The translations under genes were made by a program, and so were the position numbers. Positions 10,547 to 25,500 of a stretch of DNA of 64,000 nt are shown here, in pieces. Under the pieces are notes generated by a model. It had not been told where the DNA came from and ran no database searches. It worked only from the letters and a program-made list of their open reading frames with translations. Position 1 is the stretch's first letter, and the number at the start of each line of letters is the position of its first letter. The stretch lies in NCBI GenBank assembly GCA_964023205.1, contig OZ026833.1, forward strand, positions 40,269,137 to 40,333,136, in the 5' to 3' direction. The stretch comes from Lutraria lutraria. Its lineage: Eukaryota > Mollusca > Bivalvia > Venerida > Mactridae.

Positions 10547-13500
10547 CTGAAAACATAGAATTTCTTTTATTATTTATAGTAACAAAGTAGCATCTTATTT
10601 ACAAAGTCTTTTCATTAAATAATTGTTGTTGTAAGTTTGACTAAAACAACAAAGTCTGCTATTTGTTGGGCAAAACATGTATCATATTGCTTATACTTTC
10701 TTTGCAATGTGAAAGACTTGTAGAGTAGCATATGGTCTATATGAAAGGCTGATAGTAGGTTTTCTGAAACTGTTTTGTCAACAAAAACATCCAGTAAACT
10801 GTAACTATTCATTTATTACATCGGATTTAACACCATTTCGAAGGTTCAGCGCAACAGTGTTGTAACTCATATTGAAATAAGAACAAGTTACGACAGTGTT
10901 GCGCTGAGCCCTCGATTTACAACATTTCAGTTATATCGTAGCTGGACTTCATTTAGGCCTTAACCAGTACTAACCACATTCTATCCACAAGCTACCCCAT
11001 ATAATTCAGAAGTGGAGGTTGATTTAACATAGGATATAAAATATTCAGTCAAATTTGTCACGTACAGAGTGAGCCTCACCCAGGGTTTCAAACTCACATT
11101 GTCTTGATCAGTAGGCCAACACTCTAGCCACTGAGCTGACCAGGCACATGCATATCCCTTTAATAAATTTACAGTAACACAAATCACAGTCTCTCTGTCT
11201 GAGAATAATCTCATACTTAACTTTCATTAAAAGCTAGTATCCTACATTAACCTTCATTAACTTGGTGAGTACCTTATCTTAAATCTAAATATAGAAATAA
11301 ATATTTGTTTCTTGTGATGATGTAAACATACTTCCAAGTGATCTGGGATTGAATCAATGAAAATTGGCGAAAAAAGTCGATTGCAACAAAAGCATATATA
11401 CTTACCAACTAATCTCTTGAGGAAGTCGGTGAACGCTGCATCTACCTGTGTACCACCCCAGGCACCACCGCTAGCAAAGTCCAACTCCTTCAGCTTCCCT
11501 TTATCTACCACCTCATGTACAGTAATGTCAACAGTTCCACCTGCAATGTGATCAACGTAAATCAACATCTGTTGAATTTCATTATATCAGGTAACTATGT
11601 TCAGATGCACAATCAACAACTTAGAATGATAAAGAACAATTTGTTTGTTCGTTTGTTTGTTTGTTTATATTGAGTTTTACGCCCCTTTTCAACAGTCAGA
11701 GTCATATTAGGCAGACAGTTCATCTAATCATCGTTCCTGGGAAGAACTAGTACTACACTCCCATTCTCTGTAAGCAACGGCCTACTTTCTCACATAAAGA
11801 GACATGGTCAGTAGCAGGGCTCGAACCCAAGACCCTCTATCAGTGAAAGAATACAGTGATTTGAAGTCAGCGACCTTAACCAGTCGACAAGGCAGGTTGA
11901 AAAAAGAACAAGAAGCTGTGCTCAATAAACGTATATGTCCCTGGTGGCCAACCTCGTAAGGACGGACAGACAAGGCAATCATTATATATATGCCCCCACA
12001 TCATTTAATGCCAGGGGCATAAAAAGGATATTTTGTCTTCCATTTTAAAGCATACCTCCTACATCAACAATCATATATTTGGTTCCTTTCTGAAAAGGAG
12101 AAACAGACTTAGATGTCCCTTTTGTGTTCCCTTCAACTGTCATCTTGTCCACAGGCAAGTGCATGCAGAACAAGGATGCTGCCTCAGGTTCTAAAGCTAT
12201 CATTAATCTGTCCTTGGCAATGCCTGCCTAAAATTTTAGAAATAAAATAGCATTACAAACCAATATACAATTTTATAAAGCAATGACAATAATTTTTTTT
12301 ACATAGGCAAGCGTTAGATAGTGCTTTAAAAATATTTGAAGTTATGACCTGTATAAGTGGATTCTCATGAACTGTCAGGATTATGTTGCGAAAATATTGA
12401 GCATGTAACATTATTGTAATTACACCATGTTCATAATTAGCCCTAAGGCAAAAACATCTGAGGCTCAAATAAAAACAAAAAACGCGGCAATGCCAGGAAA
12501 CCAGGTTTTCCAAGGCTTCAATGCCACAGTACTCTAGAATTCTGTGCTAAGGCTTCATCAGTGGTTCAGTTTCCAGTGCGGCTAATAAGTTAACAGTGAT
12601 CTTTACCCTACTGGCATAGAATGCAATCCCAAGCTTGGTTTCCATGTAAGCTACCTCCACACAAAATTTCATCGCAGTATCTTAATCCTTAATTAAGTTA
12701 TTCACCAGAAACTGATTTTCTATTTTTAGTAACAGTGACCTTGACCCTACTGGCCATTGATGCAATTCAATAGCATGGATGCCTACACACAAAATTTCAT
12801 CGCAATATCTTAATCCTTAATTAAGTTATTCACCGAAAAACTGATTTTTATTTATAGTAACTGACCTTGACCCCTCAGATCCCAAATACAATCCCAAGTC
12901 AGGTTTTCATTCAAGGTTGCTGAATAGTAAGTTTAGTCAACATTGGTCATTCCAAACTTAAGTTATTGACCAGACACTGATTTTCTATTTTTAGTAACAG
13001 TGACCTTGACCCCATAGATCACAAATACAATCCCAAGGTAGGTTTTCATTCAAGGAATGCTAAATACCAAGTTAGACCTCAGTTGACTCCAACTGACCAA
13101 TCACAGCACAGAGAAAGTGTTTACTAAATGACATAGATCACATTTACATACAGTATTCATATACAATAATATACAATGGATTACCTGTGGTCTAAGTCAG
13201 ATAGATCTCTTGTAACTGTTCTCTATGAAATATTACAGCTCGCTTTGTTCGCCTCTAAATTTCATAGACAAGTTACTCATGATCTATCCTGTACTTAAGT
13301 CAACATTGGTCATTCCAATTTAAGTTATTAAAATTAGAATTTAAGTATGTAATAAAGTTGTTAAGAAATAAAACAATCTAATGACGATTCACATAAATTG
13401 GACAGTTGAACTTAAGCATTTCACATTCATAATACCCACACCTAAATTTTTTTTAAATGTTGAGCAGAATACAATCATGTAGAAATATTAAAATGTATCT

Positions 13501-16500
13501 TAAGTTTATGGCAATATTTGAAATGAGGGCACTGTATGAACAATAAGTTACTCATAAGCACTATAAGATGAACAGCTGAAATATTATTTTATCATTAAAG
13601 TTCTATTGTATATATTTAGATATATATCTTCCCTTTGGTGGTATATGAATAATTATAAGGGAAACTTTTTAAGTATCAATACTACTGTATAAGTGCAATT
13701 TATTGCGTTTCAAAATGTCGGGAATCTTTAACAGTTTCTCTGTGCATTTTCATTCAAAAATAAAAACAAAACAAGAGGGCCATCACGGCCCTTTTATCGT
13801 TCACCAGAAAAAAGAACCTTAAGTGGACCCTTAAGAGACAAACATTTTTTTTTTTTCCCTTAATGAGCCTATGTAAAATCAAGTGATCCTGGGTGGGGCC
13901 AATTTTCACCCCAGGGCCATGATATGAACAAACTTGGCAGAGGTCTACTAGATAAAACTACATCTGAAATATCTAAGCTTTATGAATTGTAGTTCCTGAC
14001 AAGAAGATTTTCCTGGTAGAGGTCTACTAAACAATGCTACACATCAAATATCTATTGTCTAGGTAATGTAGTTTCTGACAAGAAGATTTTTTAATTTTCC
14101 AATATAAGCCTATATAAAAAGTATAGAGTAAGCCAATTTTGACCCCAGGGCCGTAATTTTAACAACCTTGGTAGAGGTCCACTAGAAATTGCTACAAATA
14201 AAACATCTAAGCTGTAGGTCTTGCGGAAATACATAAAATAGAGTAAACCCCGGCAGGGCCAATTTTGACCCCAGGGCAATAATTTGACCAAACTAGGTAG
14301 AGGTTCATTAGACAATGCTACACACCAAATATCTAAGCGCTAGGTCCTTTGGTTTTTAAAGTTTTTCCTATTAGCTGCCATGGCAACCTGAGTTTTTAAT
14401 GAAATTTAATTTTTTGAACAATTTAGGTAGAGCTTCATGCAAGGAACCTCCCATTAAAATTTCTTTGAAATTGGCCTACTGCTTAAGAAGAAGATGTTGT
14501 TTTAAGCAATTGTTGACGCACTGACAGACGGACGAACTCTCGAACGCCGGACAACACACGATCACAATAACTCACCTTGAGCACTCTGGTGAGCTAACAA
14601 TCTTCTGACAGATGTAATATTAACAGATTGTGAAAATCACAAATTGACCTTAATCTCTGTCCTTGTAAAACAGTACCAAACATTGTTGGCAATAAAGAAC
14701 AAAACACAGGTTGTGTGGTCAGAAATTTACCCTTGGGCAGAAATGTTGGCAAAAATAGACCCTTCACGAAAATTTGAACAGTTCCACAGTCCAAACTACC
14801 AGTACAGTATCTAAAGTGATTATTAGGCTTGTAAACTTACCATCTGTCCAGCTTCACGCATAAACTGTTTAGAGCTGTCATTCCAGATGGCAGGTACTGT
14901 AAGAACCCAGCGTATATCAGTATCCTTCATGTCCTTAAACCTGAAATTATCCTACTATTTTACATTTTCAGTTACATGTAGTTAAGGTGGATCGCGGGTT
15001 TCCTCCAGAAAAATGGTCATATTTTTAGACGTCAACGTACAATGAAGAAATTTTGCATGAACAACCTTTCAGGTAATGGCCAACGCAGAAATGATATATT
15101 CAAATGATATTTCCATGGAAACCGGGCAAAAAGCACCATCTAGCAGAGTGATATATTTTTCGTTGATTTTCTCGTTATTCCCTGTATTGTTCCGATAATT
15201 TTGTATTTTAAGTCATGCAATTCACATAACTGCAATGCTGGATCATTTACAAATCCGAAAAAGTCAGTAATGTTACCTTTTGTGGTCATTAAATATTAAA
15301 AGACGTCAAGCGAAGTATGTAGGGGTGGCAATTTACGATGCCAAAAAATAAGACATTTTTCTCCCAGTCGCTTCAGTAGTGAAAAAACTTGCAATAAACA
15401 TTTTAAGCTTATAACAGCTGTATTTAGATATGTTACATACATATATATATGGTACAATTAATCAAAGGTTAATACTATTATATCAGCCATTTAAGCAACA
15501 AAAAAAATATAAAAAAAAATTGTTTTTTTTTAGGGGAATTTTTATCAAAAATAGGGGAAAAAAGTATATTATTTTAGGAGGGGAATGGGGCCGAATTTCG
15601 GCCCCAAAAATCACCAAAAAAGGGCCCTGATATATCATTTCTGCGTTAGCCAATACCTGAAAGGTTGTTCATGCAAAGGTTCTTTATTGTACGCTGACGT
15701 TTAAAAAAATGACCATTTTTCTGGAGGAAACCCGCGATCCACCTTAAAGGGGCATGCCCCGGAACTGAAGCGTCTCAAATAACAATCAAACTGGTATTAT
15801 TTTAATGCCTAAATCAATTAATGAAAGTCCTGTAAAATATTTACAAAACATCCCACTTGTTTACTCAAAATACACATTTCAAGATTTACAAAACCTGCCG
15901 ATTTCGGCCTCAGAAATTATTCGTCATTTTCACAACTCGACCCTTTCGGTAGCTGTCAAAACCGAAAATATCACGGGAAAAATGTCAACAAACTGAAACG
16001 GTTAGTATTTCTCATGTTATGTTCACTTGAAAGGCAGTCACATGCAGTTAAACTCTCAGACGTATCGGAAATATCGTTGTCATCAATAAAAGGCTGTAAG
16101 CCTTTTATTCAAACCGACATACAAATACCAACGCGTGCGTTATAGGGTAATTTTTGAGCGGACATTCTTCTTTGACTTTTCGGTAATAATTGGTTTTACG
16201 AAAAAAAAGACACAGCAGTTCCTGGGCATGCCCCTTTAATTACTAACAGACTTTGCATTGGTTGTCAAACATTACCAAATTACTGATGTCAGCTGTTACT
16301 TATCATTCTTGGGGACTAATTTTAGGGTAACTAACAACTAGAACAAGTGAAAATATGGAAGAACTTCATCCACAGATTTTCAAACCCCCAATGTCTCAGT
16401 GTATTACACCTAAAATGGAATTTATGAAAACATGATTTTTTTTCTACAGTACAACCTGTAGAGCAACACCCTGTGGAAGTTGCAAATATTGGCCATTGTT

Positions 16501-19500
16501 TAGAGGTTGTTGCTCTACAGGGGTTAAATTTATATTAAATATCAGCTTTGGTAATTCTGAACGTGTTGTTACAGAGAGGTTGTTGCTCTACAGAGGGCTG
16601 CTCTAGAGAGGTTGTACTGTATTAATGATATGGTTCATGAATAGTTCATGAAGAATGCATCACTATTTGACAGGAGAAACTACGTACCTGCTCTGAACAC
16701 TCTCTAATAAATGATCATGTAGGAACTTAATAGAAATCTTGAAAACATCGATAGCTCGCATTTTCTTCCCTTTGTCATCTTCCACAAGCATATCACGTTG
16801 CAAACTCTGAAATGATTTTAACTTTTTTTTAACATGAGCCTTCTGCATCAGTTTTGAAACAATTTGTAATGAGATGGATGAATCAAATAACAAACATTAT
16901 AGTGACAAAGTAACCAAAAAACCTATTTCTAACTAGAGCTGTCACAGAGGTGACTAATACCCCTGCCACCACTTTGACACTAAGAATGCAATAGTACACT
17001 GTATGGCCAAACACTATATGGCTTAACACTATACGGCTAACTGTGTCTAGCACATCTACACTTCATGTTGTTAACATATTTCAAGTTTCATTGCAATCGC
17101 TTAAAACTGTGAAAGTAGTTCGCTCCAAAAACTTGTATGCGGATGGATGGACAGACGGACCAAATGACCAACGACTGACAGATTGACTCCAATATACCCC
17201 CTTTGTTTGCGGGGTATAAAGATAAGGCTGATGCACCAACCACAGTATAATATACATCATAATACGCCTACCATAGTATAATAATTACATGTCTTAAGAC
17301 ACCACAGTAATATACACACACATAATATATTAATAACATAGGAATATCTGAAAGTGAAGTCAAGTCTACTATTGGTTGGAACAATGTGTATAAACAAGAG
17401 CTCCGCAGTCGGAGACATATGCCCCCCCACAGAGTTATCGCTCAAACGATTTTCACACTCCATGTCACAGTGACCTTGACCTTTGACCTAGTGACCCCAA
17501 TTTCAAAAGGGGTCATCTACTGTCCAAGGCAAATGCACCTGTGAAAAATCAGGCCCATCGGTCAATCCGTTGACGAGTTTTTGATCGGAAACGATTTTTA
17601 CACTCAATGTCACAGTGACCTTGACCTTTGACCTAGTGACCCCAATTTCAATAGGGGTTATCTACTGTCCAAGACCAATGTACCTGCGAAGTATCAGGTC
17701 CATCAGTCAATCCCTTACCAACTTATCAATCAGAAACGATTTTCAAACTCAATGTCACAGTGACCTTGACCTTTGATTTAGTGACCCCAATTTCAATAGG
17801 GGTCATCTACTGTCCAAGGCCAATGTACCTGGAAAGTATCCGGTCCATCAGTCAATCCGTTGACGAGTTATCCATCGGAAACTAACTGGTCTACCGACAG
17901 ACAGACAGACCGACAGGCCAGCAAAACAATATACCCCCTCTTCTTCGAAGGGGGGCATAATTAATTATTACTAAACTCCAACATCACAAGGTTACACAAA
18001 TTTGGATTCTGGTTACATGCTTGTTACAATGATTTTTTTTGATTTTTCTTTACTTTAATACCTGTGGAAAGGTAAAGAAAGTGATGTATTAAATATACTG
18101 TTCCTCCAACCTATTAAAAAGTCTAGGGTAGCGAAAAAATTCGGAATTGGTACGGCAACCAGAAACAAACCTTCTTTTCCACATCATGCTGATTGAGGAG
18201 TTCCATGAGACATGTTCGTCCTGATCAAAAATTATGGTAAAAATAATTCTGTGGTATATCTAAATAAGCCCTTCATTTTCTGCACAGTAAGATCGAGTAA
18301 AGTATGGGACTTAAGTCCCGTTAATTCATTCAACCACTACAGACTCCATGGCTTAAACTTGAGATCAGACTCCAAGTACTGGTATTTTTGCCCTGACATG
18401 TTTCCTAGTATTTTTATGAAAGAACATGTAGAATAATCTTTATTTTTCAGTAGGTCAATGATAGTTCATTTATATACTGGGACCAGTTCACCTAACCAGA
18501 TTTCCTAGATTGTATTTTTACCATTACTAACCCTTTGAACAAGGTGCCAGCAACTTCAACTCTTCACATATGGAGGGAATCCAACTCATTTTTCGGGTTT
18601 AATTTTCAATGAAAGGCATGACCTGCAGTGACCAGGATTCAAATCCAGATTGCTGGGTTTTAAGTCTAGTCCACGAACCACTCCATGGATACATGTAAGC
18701 TAGCAGTCAGTATAATGAGTATAATGATCAACAAAGCTGAATATGAACAAACAAATCATTAATTCAAACATACACATTAAATAAAACAAGAGGGCCAAGA
18801 TGGCCTTATATCGTTCACATGACAATCATTGTTTACTCATGAAAACATTGTTTTTAACCTGTGACCTAGTTTTTGACCCCAGATGACCCATGTTAGAACT
18901 TGTCCTACACATAAATAAGACAAACATTCTGACAAGGTTTGGTGAAGATCCAATCAAAACCATGACAACTACAGCATAGACAAGGTTTTCTTAATATTTG
19001 ACCTGGTGACCTAGTTTTTGATCCCGGCTGACCCATGTTCATCCTTCTCCCACACATCATTGAGGCAAACATTCTGACAAGGTTTGGTGAAGATTCAATC
19101 AAAACTGTGACATCTGCAGTGTTAACAAAGTTTTCCTAAGATTTGACCTAGCGACCTAGTTATGGACCCCAGATGACCCATATTTGTACAGTTATATCAT
19201 TAAAACAAGAGGGCCAAGATGGCCCTATATCGCTCACATGACAATCACTGTTCACTCATTAAAACATTGTTTTGAACCGGTGACCTAGTTTTTGACCCCA
19301 GACGACCTATGTTCGAATTTGTCTTACATATCATTAAGACAAACAGTCTGACTAGGTTTGGTGAAGATACAATCAAAATTTGACATCTACAGTGTTAACA
19401 AAGTTTTCCTAAGATTTGACCTAGCGACCTAGTTATGGACCCCAGATGACCCATATTTGTACAGTTATATCATTAAAACAAGAGGGTCAAGATGGCCCTA

Positions 19501-22500
19501 TATCGCTCACATGACAATCACTGTTCACTCATTAAAACATTGTTTTGAACCGGTGACCTAGTTTTTGACCCCAGACGACCTATGTTCGAATTTGTCTTAC
19601 ATATCATTAAGACAAACAGTCTGACTAGGTTTGGTGAAGATACAATCAAAATTTGACATCTACAGTGTTAATAAGGTTTTCCTAAGATTTGACATTGTGA
19701 CCTGGTTTTTGACCCTAGGTGACCCATATTTGAACTTGTCCTTAATATCATTAAGACAAACAATCTGACAAGGTTTGGCCAAGATCCAATCAAAACCATG
19801 ACATTTATAGCTTTTACAAGATTTTTACCTAAGATTTGACCTTGTGACCCAGTTTTTGAACCCAGCTGACCCATGTTCATCCTTGACCCACATATCATTG
19901 AGGCAAACATTTTGACAAGGTTTGGTGAAGATCCAATTAAAACTGTGACATCTACAGTGTTAACAAAGTTTTCCTAAGATTTGACCTGGTGACCTAGTTA
20001 TTGACCCAAGATGACCCATATTTATACTTGACCGTTATATCATTAAAACAAACGATTTGACAAAGTTTGGTGAAGATCCAATAATAACTGTGAAATCTAC
20101 AGTGTTAACATGGTTTTTCATAAGATTTGACCTAGCGACCTAGTTTTTGACCCAAAATGACCCATGTTCGAACTCGTCCAAGATATTATGAAGACAAACA
20201 TTCTGACAAGGTTTTATGATCATCCAATCAAAACAGTGACTTCTAGAGTGTTCACACGGTTTTCCAGCAATTTGCCCTAGTGACCTAATTTTACTACAGA
20301 AATTACCCATTTTCAAACTTGACCTACACATTTTTAAAATAAACATTCTGACAAAGTTTCATGAAGATAAATTCAAAACAGTGATTTCTAAAGTGTTCAC
20401 AAGGTTTTCCCTTATTTGGCCCTGGTGACCTAGTTTTTTACCCCAAATGGCCCAATATCGAACCCGTCCGAGATTTTGTTGATATTAACGTTCTGACCCA
20501 GTTTTGCTAAAATTGAGCCAAAAATGTGGCACCTAGTGTGGTCACAACAAAAAGTTTGACGACGCACGACGCCAGACGGAGAGTGGTCCTAATAGCTCAC
20601 TTTGTCACTTTGTGACATGTGAGCTAACAAACAATTTGACATAGTTTGGTGAAGATCAAATTATAACTGTGAAATCTACAGAGTTAACATCGTTTTCCAT
20701 AAGATTTGATCTAGCAACCCAGATGATCCATGTTCAAACTTGTCAAAGATATTATAAAGACAAACATTCTGACATGGTTTCATGATGATGCAATTAAAAT
20801 AGTGACTTCTAGAGTGTTCACAAGGTTTTCCAGCAATTTTTCCAAGTGACCTAGTTTTTGACCACAGATGACCCATTATCAAACTTGACCTACATATCAT
20901 TGAAATAAACATTCTGATAAAGTTTCATGAAGATCCAATCAAAACAGTGATTTCCAGAGTGTTCACAATGTTTTCCCTTATTTGGCCCTGGTGACCTAGT
21001 TTTTTACCCCAGATGGCCCATTATCGGACTCGTCCAAGATTTTTTTACCAGTTTTGTGAAAATTGAGCTAAAAATGTGGACTCTAGTATGTTAACAAGGT
21101 AAAACTTTGACGACGCACGACGCCGGTCACTGGACGAAGACTGATCACAAAAGCTCAACCTTAAAGCAGAAGTGCTCATGTGCATGAGCTAAAAAACCCA
21201 GAAAACCGGAATTCCCTGAAAATCAGACAATTTTCCAAGTCCCAATTTTTGGAATATTTTAACAAAAGCTCTGTGAGAACTGGAATTCTCAGAAAAACTG
21301 ACTTTTTGCCCTGTCCGGATGGGGTCCAGTTTTCACGGGTTTACTGTATTTGGCCCTGTCCGGATGGGGTCCAGTTTTCACGGGTTTACTGTATTTAAGT
21401 ACATAACTGGTAGCTGCCCACTTTAAAAGTTTCAACATATAAGAATACACTTCCGTCTAATCTAAACAATCATTATAATCCATTCAATTTCCTGCATACT
21501 TAGCAAGTTTTACTCCAGTATTATTGAATTGAATGATTGTTACCGTATATTATATATAAATTATATAATTATAAAGTCCATGAAATGTGAAATGGATTCA
21601 CAAGTACAAATGTTCTGAATTGACATCTAATTAGAGCTTCATCAGTTTTTTTCTTGCCAATGGTTTTATTTTTGTATGACCTTTATCTCAGAAATTAGAG
21701 AGAACTAGAACTATCACTAAAGGTGATGAATACCCCCAGATGCGGCCTTGACACAGTTGTTACATTTTACAGAGGGAAATATAATGCATTTTCATTTTTT
21801 AATACCTGCAAATTGTTGCTAAGATATATCCTGACCAGTTTCTAAATATACATTATATAAAAAATAACAAAGGGCCATAACTTATTAAAATTTACTTGGA
21901 CAAAACCTATTGTGGACATGCACAACTTGGCAAACTATTTATCACTTCTAAGAAGTTTCACTGAATTCCTGCATGTAGTTGCTGAGAAATGGTACGGGCA
22001 AAATTTACCTAATTGTATAAAACAAAGGGCCATGACTCAGTGAAAATTAATCCAAACAAAACCTGGTTATTGCATGCACAACTTGGCTAACTGTTTATAA
22101 CTTCTGTGAAGTTTCATTGAATTCCTATGAGTAGTTACTGAGATATTGTATATACACTGTATAAAAAACAACAAAGGGCCATAACTCAGTGAAAATTTAA
22201 CCAACCAAGACAAGCTTAATGCATGAACAACTAGGCTAACTACTTATCACTTCTGAGAAGTTTTATAGAATTCCTGGCAGTAGTCAATGAGAAATAGTCA
22301 GGACAAAATTTGCCTATTGTATATACTGTAGAAAAAAACAAAGGGCTATAACTCAGTGAAAATCAATCCAAATGGAAAATGATTTAAGCATGCACAACTA
22401 GGCTAACTACTTATTACATCTGTGAAGTTTCGTTGAAATCCTGTGAGTAGTTGCTGAGAAATTGTCAGGACAAAATTTGCCTATTGTATATACTGTATGA

Positions 22501-25500
22501 AAACAACAAAGGGCTATAACTCAGTGAAAATTAATCCGAACGAAAAATGCTTTAAGCATGCACAGCTAGGCTTACTACTGATCACTTCTGTGAAGGTTCA
22601 TTGAGATCCTGTGGGTAGTTGCTGAGAAATTGTCGGGACAAAATTTGCCTATTGTATATACTGTATAAAAACAACAAAGGGGTATAACTCAGTGATAATA
22701 AATCCGAACGAAAATTGCTTTATGCATGCACAACTAGGTTTAGTACTGATCACTTCTGTGAAGTTTCACTGAGATCCTGTGAGTAATTGCTGAAAAATTG
22801 TCCGGACAAAATTTGCCTATTGTATATACTGAATAAAAACAACAAAGGGGCATAACTCAGTGAAAATTAATCCGAACGAAAAATGCTTTAAGCTAGCACA
22901 ACTAGGCTTACTACTGATCACTTCTGTGAAGATTCATTGAAATCCTGAAAGTAGTTGCTGAGAAATTCTCCGGACAAATTGTGTCTACAGACGCACGGAC
23001 CGACCGACCGACCGGCCAGCTGGCCGACCGACCAACCGTCAAGCGTGAATCCAATATAGCCCCCATATATTTCATATCTGGGGGTATAAAAACAAAAGAA
23101 AAGTAAGAGTAGCTGACAAAACCTAATTTTGGTGATGTTAGTTGAAACATTGCATGCCTAATGGAAGGCAGAGCTCTACACATTTTTTCAGGCCACTTGT
23201 TCAACAGTATCACAAACAAGAATTTTAACCAATTCCTAAGCAATTCCAACCCATCCTAAGTCAATTTCTACTCATAATTTGAAGAGGATGAGTAGATATC
23301 CAAGTAGGTATAAACAAGAGTTTCAAGACCACACCACATTTATTAAAAATTTTAATTTTAAATCAGTCCTATAAATTTCCTTCATTCTCATTAAGTTAAT
23401 CTGATGGAACGTCGGGCAAAACGTTGAGCAGTTTCCTGAAGCAGTTTCTGATTAGGATCAGTAAATTAAGTTTAAAATATTCTCCATTTAATTTCTGACC
23501 AAGCTCTACATTCTACGTACAGTGAGAACTGTACTTGAGACCACCATAAACTAAAGACTACCCTGTGATTAAAGACCATTCCTGTAAAAACTGTTTTGTA
23601 TTTAGAACAAAATGACCTCAGAATAAAAGTCACCTGTAAATAAAAGCCACAATTCATCAGTCCCATGGGTAGCCTTTGTTCACAGGTTTGACTGCACTGT
23701 GTCTTTTATCTTTTGATTTATTATTTGCGTGAACTTTTTATGTACACAATTTGACTAATTACTAAAGTATTTACCGAGTCACTATAATTTATATGTATAG
23801 TGTATATTCTGTGATTTATCACGGGTTGAAGATGAACAACATTTTCTTCTTCATTGCACATTTTACGATGATATTAGAACTTCAACATTTAATGAACAAT
23901 TATCTGATAATCAGTTTATAATAATATGTCTGATAGTGATAAACTTAGATACCTTAATATCCCAAGAAAATTAGCCAAGTATATTGTTAAGGCGAATATT
24001 AGAAGAAGAAACAAAATATATAATTAATCAAACAAAATGTTGTCATTAACTACGTATGTATTATGCATTTCATATTCATTTACTCATGATATTTAACATT
24101 GAAAATAATTTCATGTGAAACTTTATACCTGATTTGTATAGGTGACTTATAGGTCCATTGGGCTGGGTGTGTTATTTACTATTCTACATGTATATTTGTA
24201 TATTATGTACATAACATGTACACATGTCACTTCAACAAAATATTTAATTACTTTACTTACTTACTTACTTACTTACTTTCTCAAAATGGAAAGAGATGTT
24301 GATAAGGGAAGGGGCACTTAATTTAAGTAAGCATCTGATAAAGAGTATAAACAGATCCTATATCAATATAGATCCCAACTGATTTTAAATATTTCTGAAT
24401 CTGAGAAAGGAAATTTTCAATTTCACATGTATAGAATGTAGCCAGCAATAGATAGAATAACTAACATATTTACAACAAAGAATTTCCTTATACATTTTCT
24501 ATAGATCTGTATATAAATCACAATCAACAGATGTACCATAATCATGCCAAGCTCTTAATGTAATATTATTGTGACACAGACAGTAAGAATGTACTTTTAA
24601 TGCCAAATAAGCCTTCACAAAGCGCATTGGACTATGGTAAAAGTTAAACTAACTAAACCCTGTTTTCAGACCCCAGAAGTATATAAATAGTTAGATATAT
24701 TTATATTTAATAATTTGATGTAAGATGACAATTAATGTTTGAGTGTACGGGTGTTGGAAACTCGTAGACATCAGCTGAGTTCAGTCAATGAACGCTTATT
24801 GAATCTGCAAGGTAGGCGCTTGTACATATTATGGAGCAATATGGGGTAGGCAGTAGTTATTAAAAGGTATGAGCCAATGAAATCACTGCTTGTAGTATAT
24901 ATATATAAGTATTTAAGCCATGGTCGCAGCAGCATTTATCAGTACTGTTTGTGTTTGATGGAATCAGCATCATTTTGTTGACCAATCGATAGGAACTTTG
25001 TTTTATAACAACTACAAAATCTGTTTACTCAGATTCTCATAAACAGCATAGCTATCATGACAGCGTGTCAGATAATTATGTTCAAATACTGAGTTGTGGT
25101 TGAAATAGGTTGTTATAAGTTGTGAAGTAAATATCATTTTACGCTCTGACTGATGTAGACTGGCCATTTCATGATTGTTCAGTATAGTTACTCTTGTTTA
25201 ACTGCATCATCCATACGTTCTGTTCCGTATAGTGTATTACACTGTACATATAGTTTTAGTTCCATCAAGGACTTATATACATACATGGATTCGCAACTGC
25301 TAAAAATAGTCCAAACGATATCGTTCGGCGATCCCACAATGCATTGCTATATAGTCGGCAATGTCCGACAGCTGTAATTGGGTGTTGACGAATTTGATTA
25401 TACTAAAAAAACTCTGGCAATTGGGCACGGGGAATTGGTAAAGGATGCAACAAATTCCTTAAAGATATTGAGATACATTTATAATCCACAAAGTCTAAGT

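Noticed and set aside
10291..10590. Plus-strand frame of 99 residues
   Set aside because: It is the antisense shadow of HSPA12-like exon 6.
18905..20912. Minus-strand frames with repeated [13 protein letters not shown] words
   Set aside because: They track the 145-bp core of the dispersed elements; not a protein repeat family.
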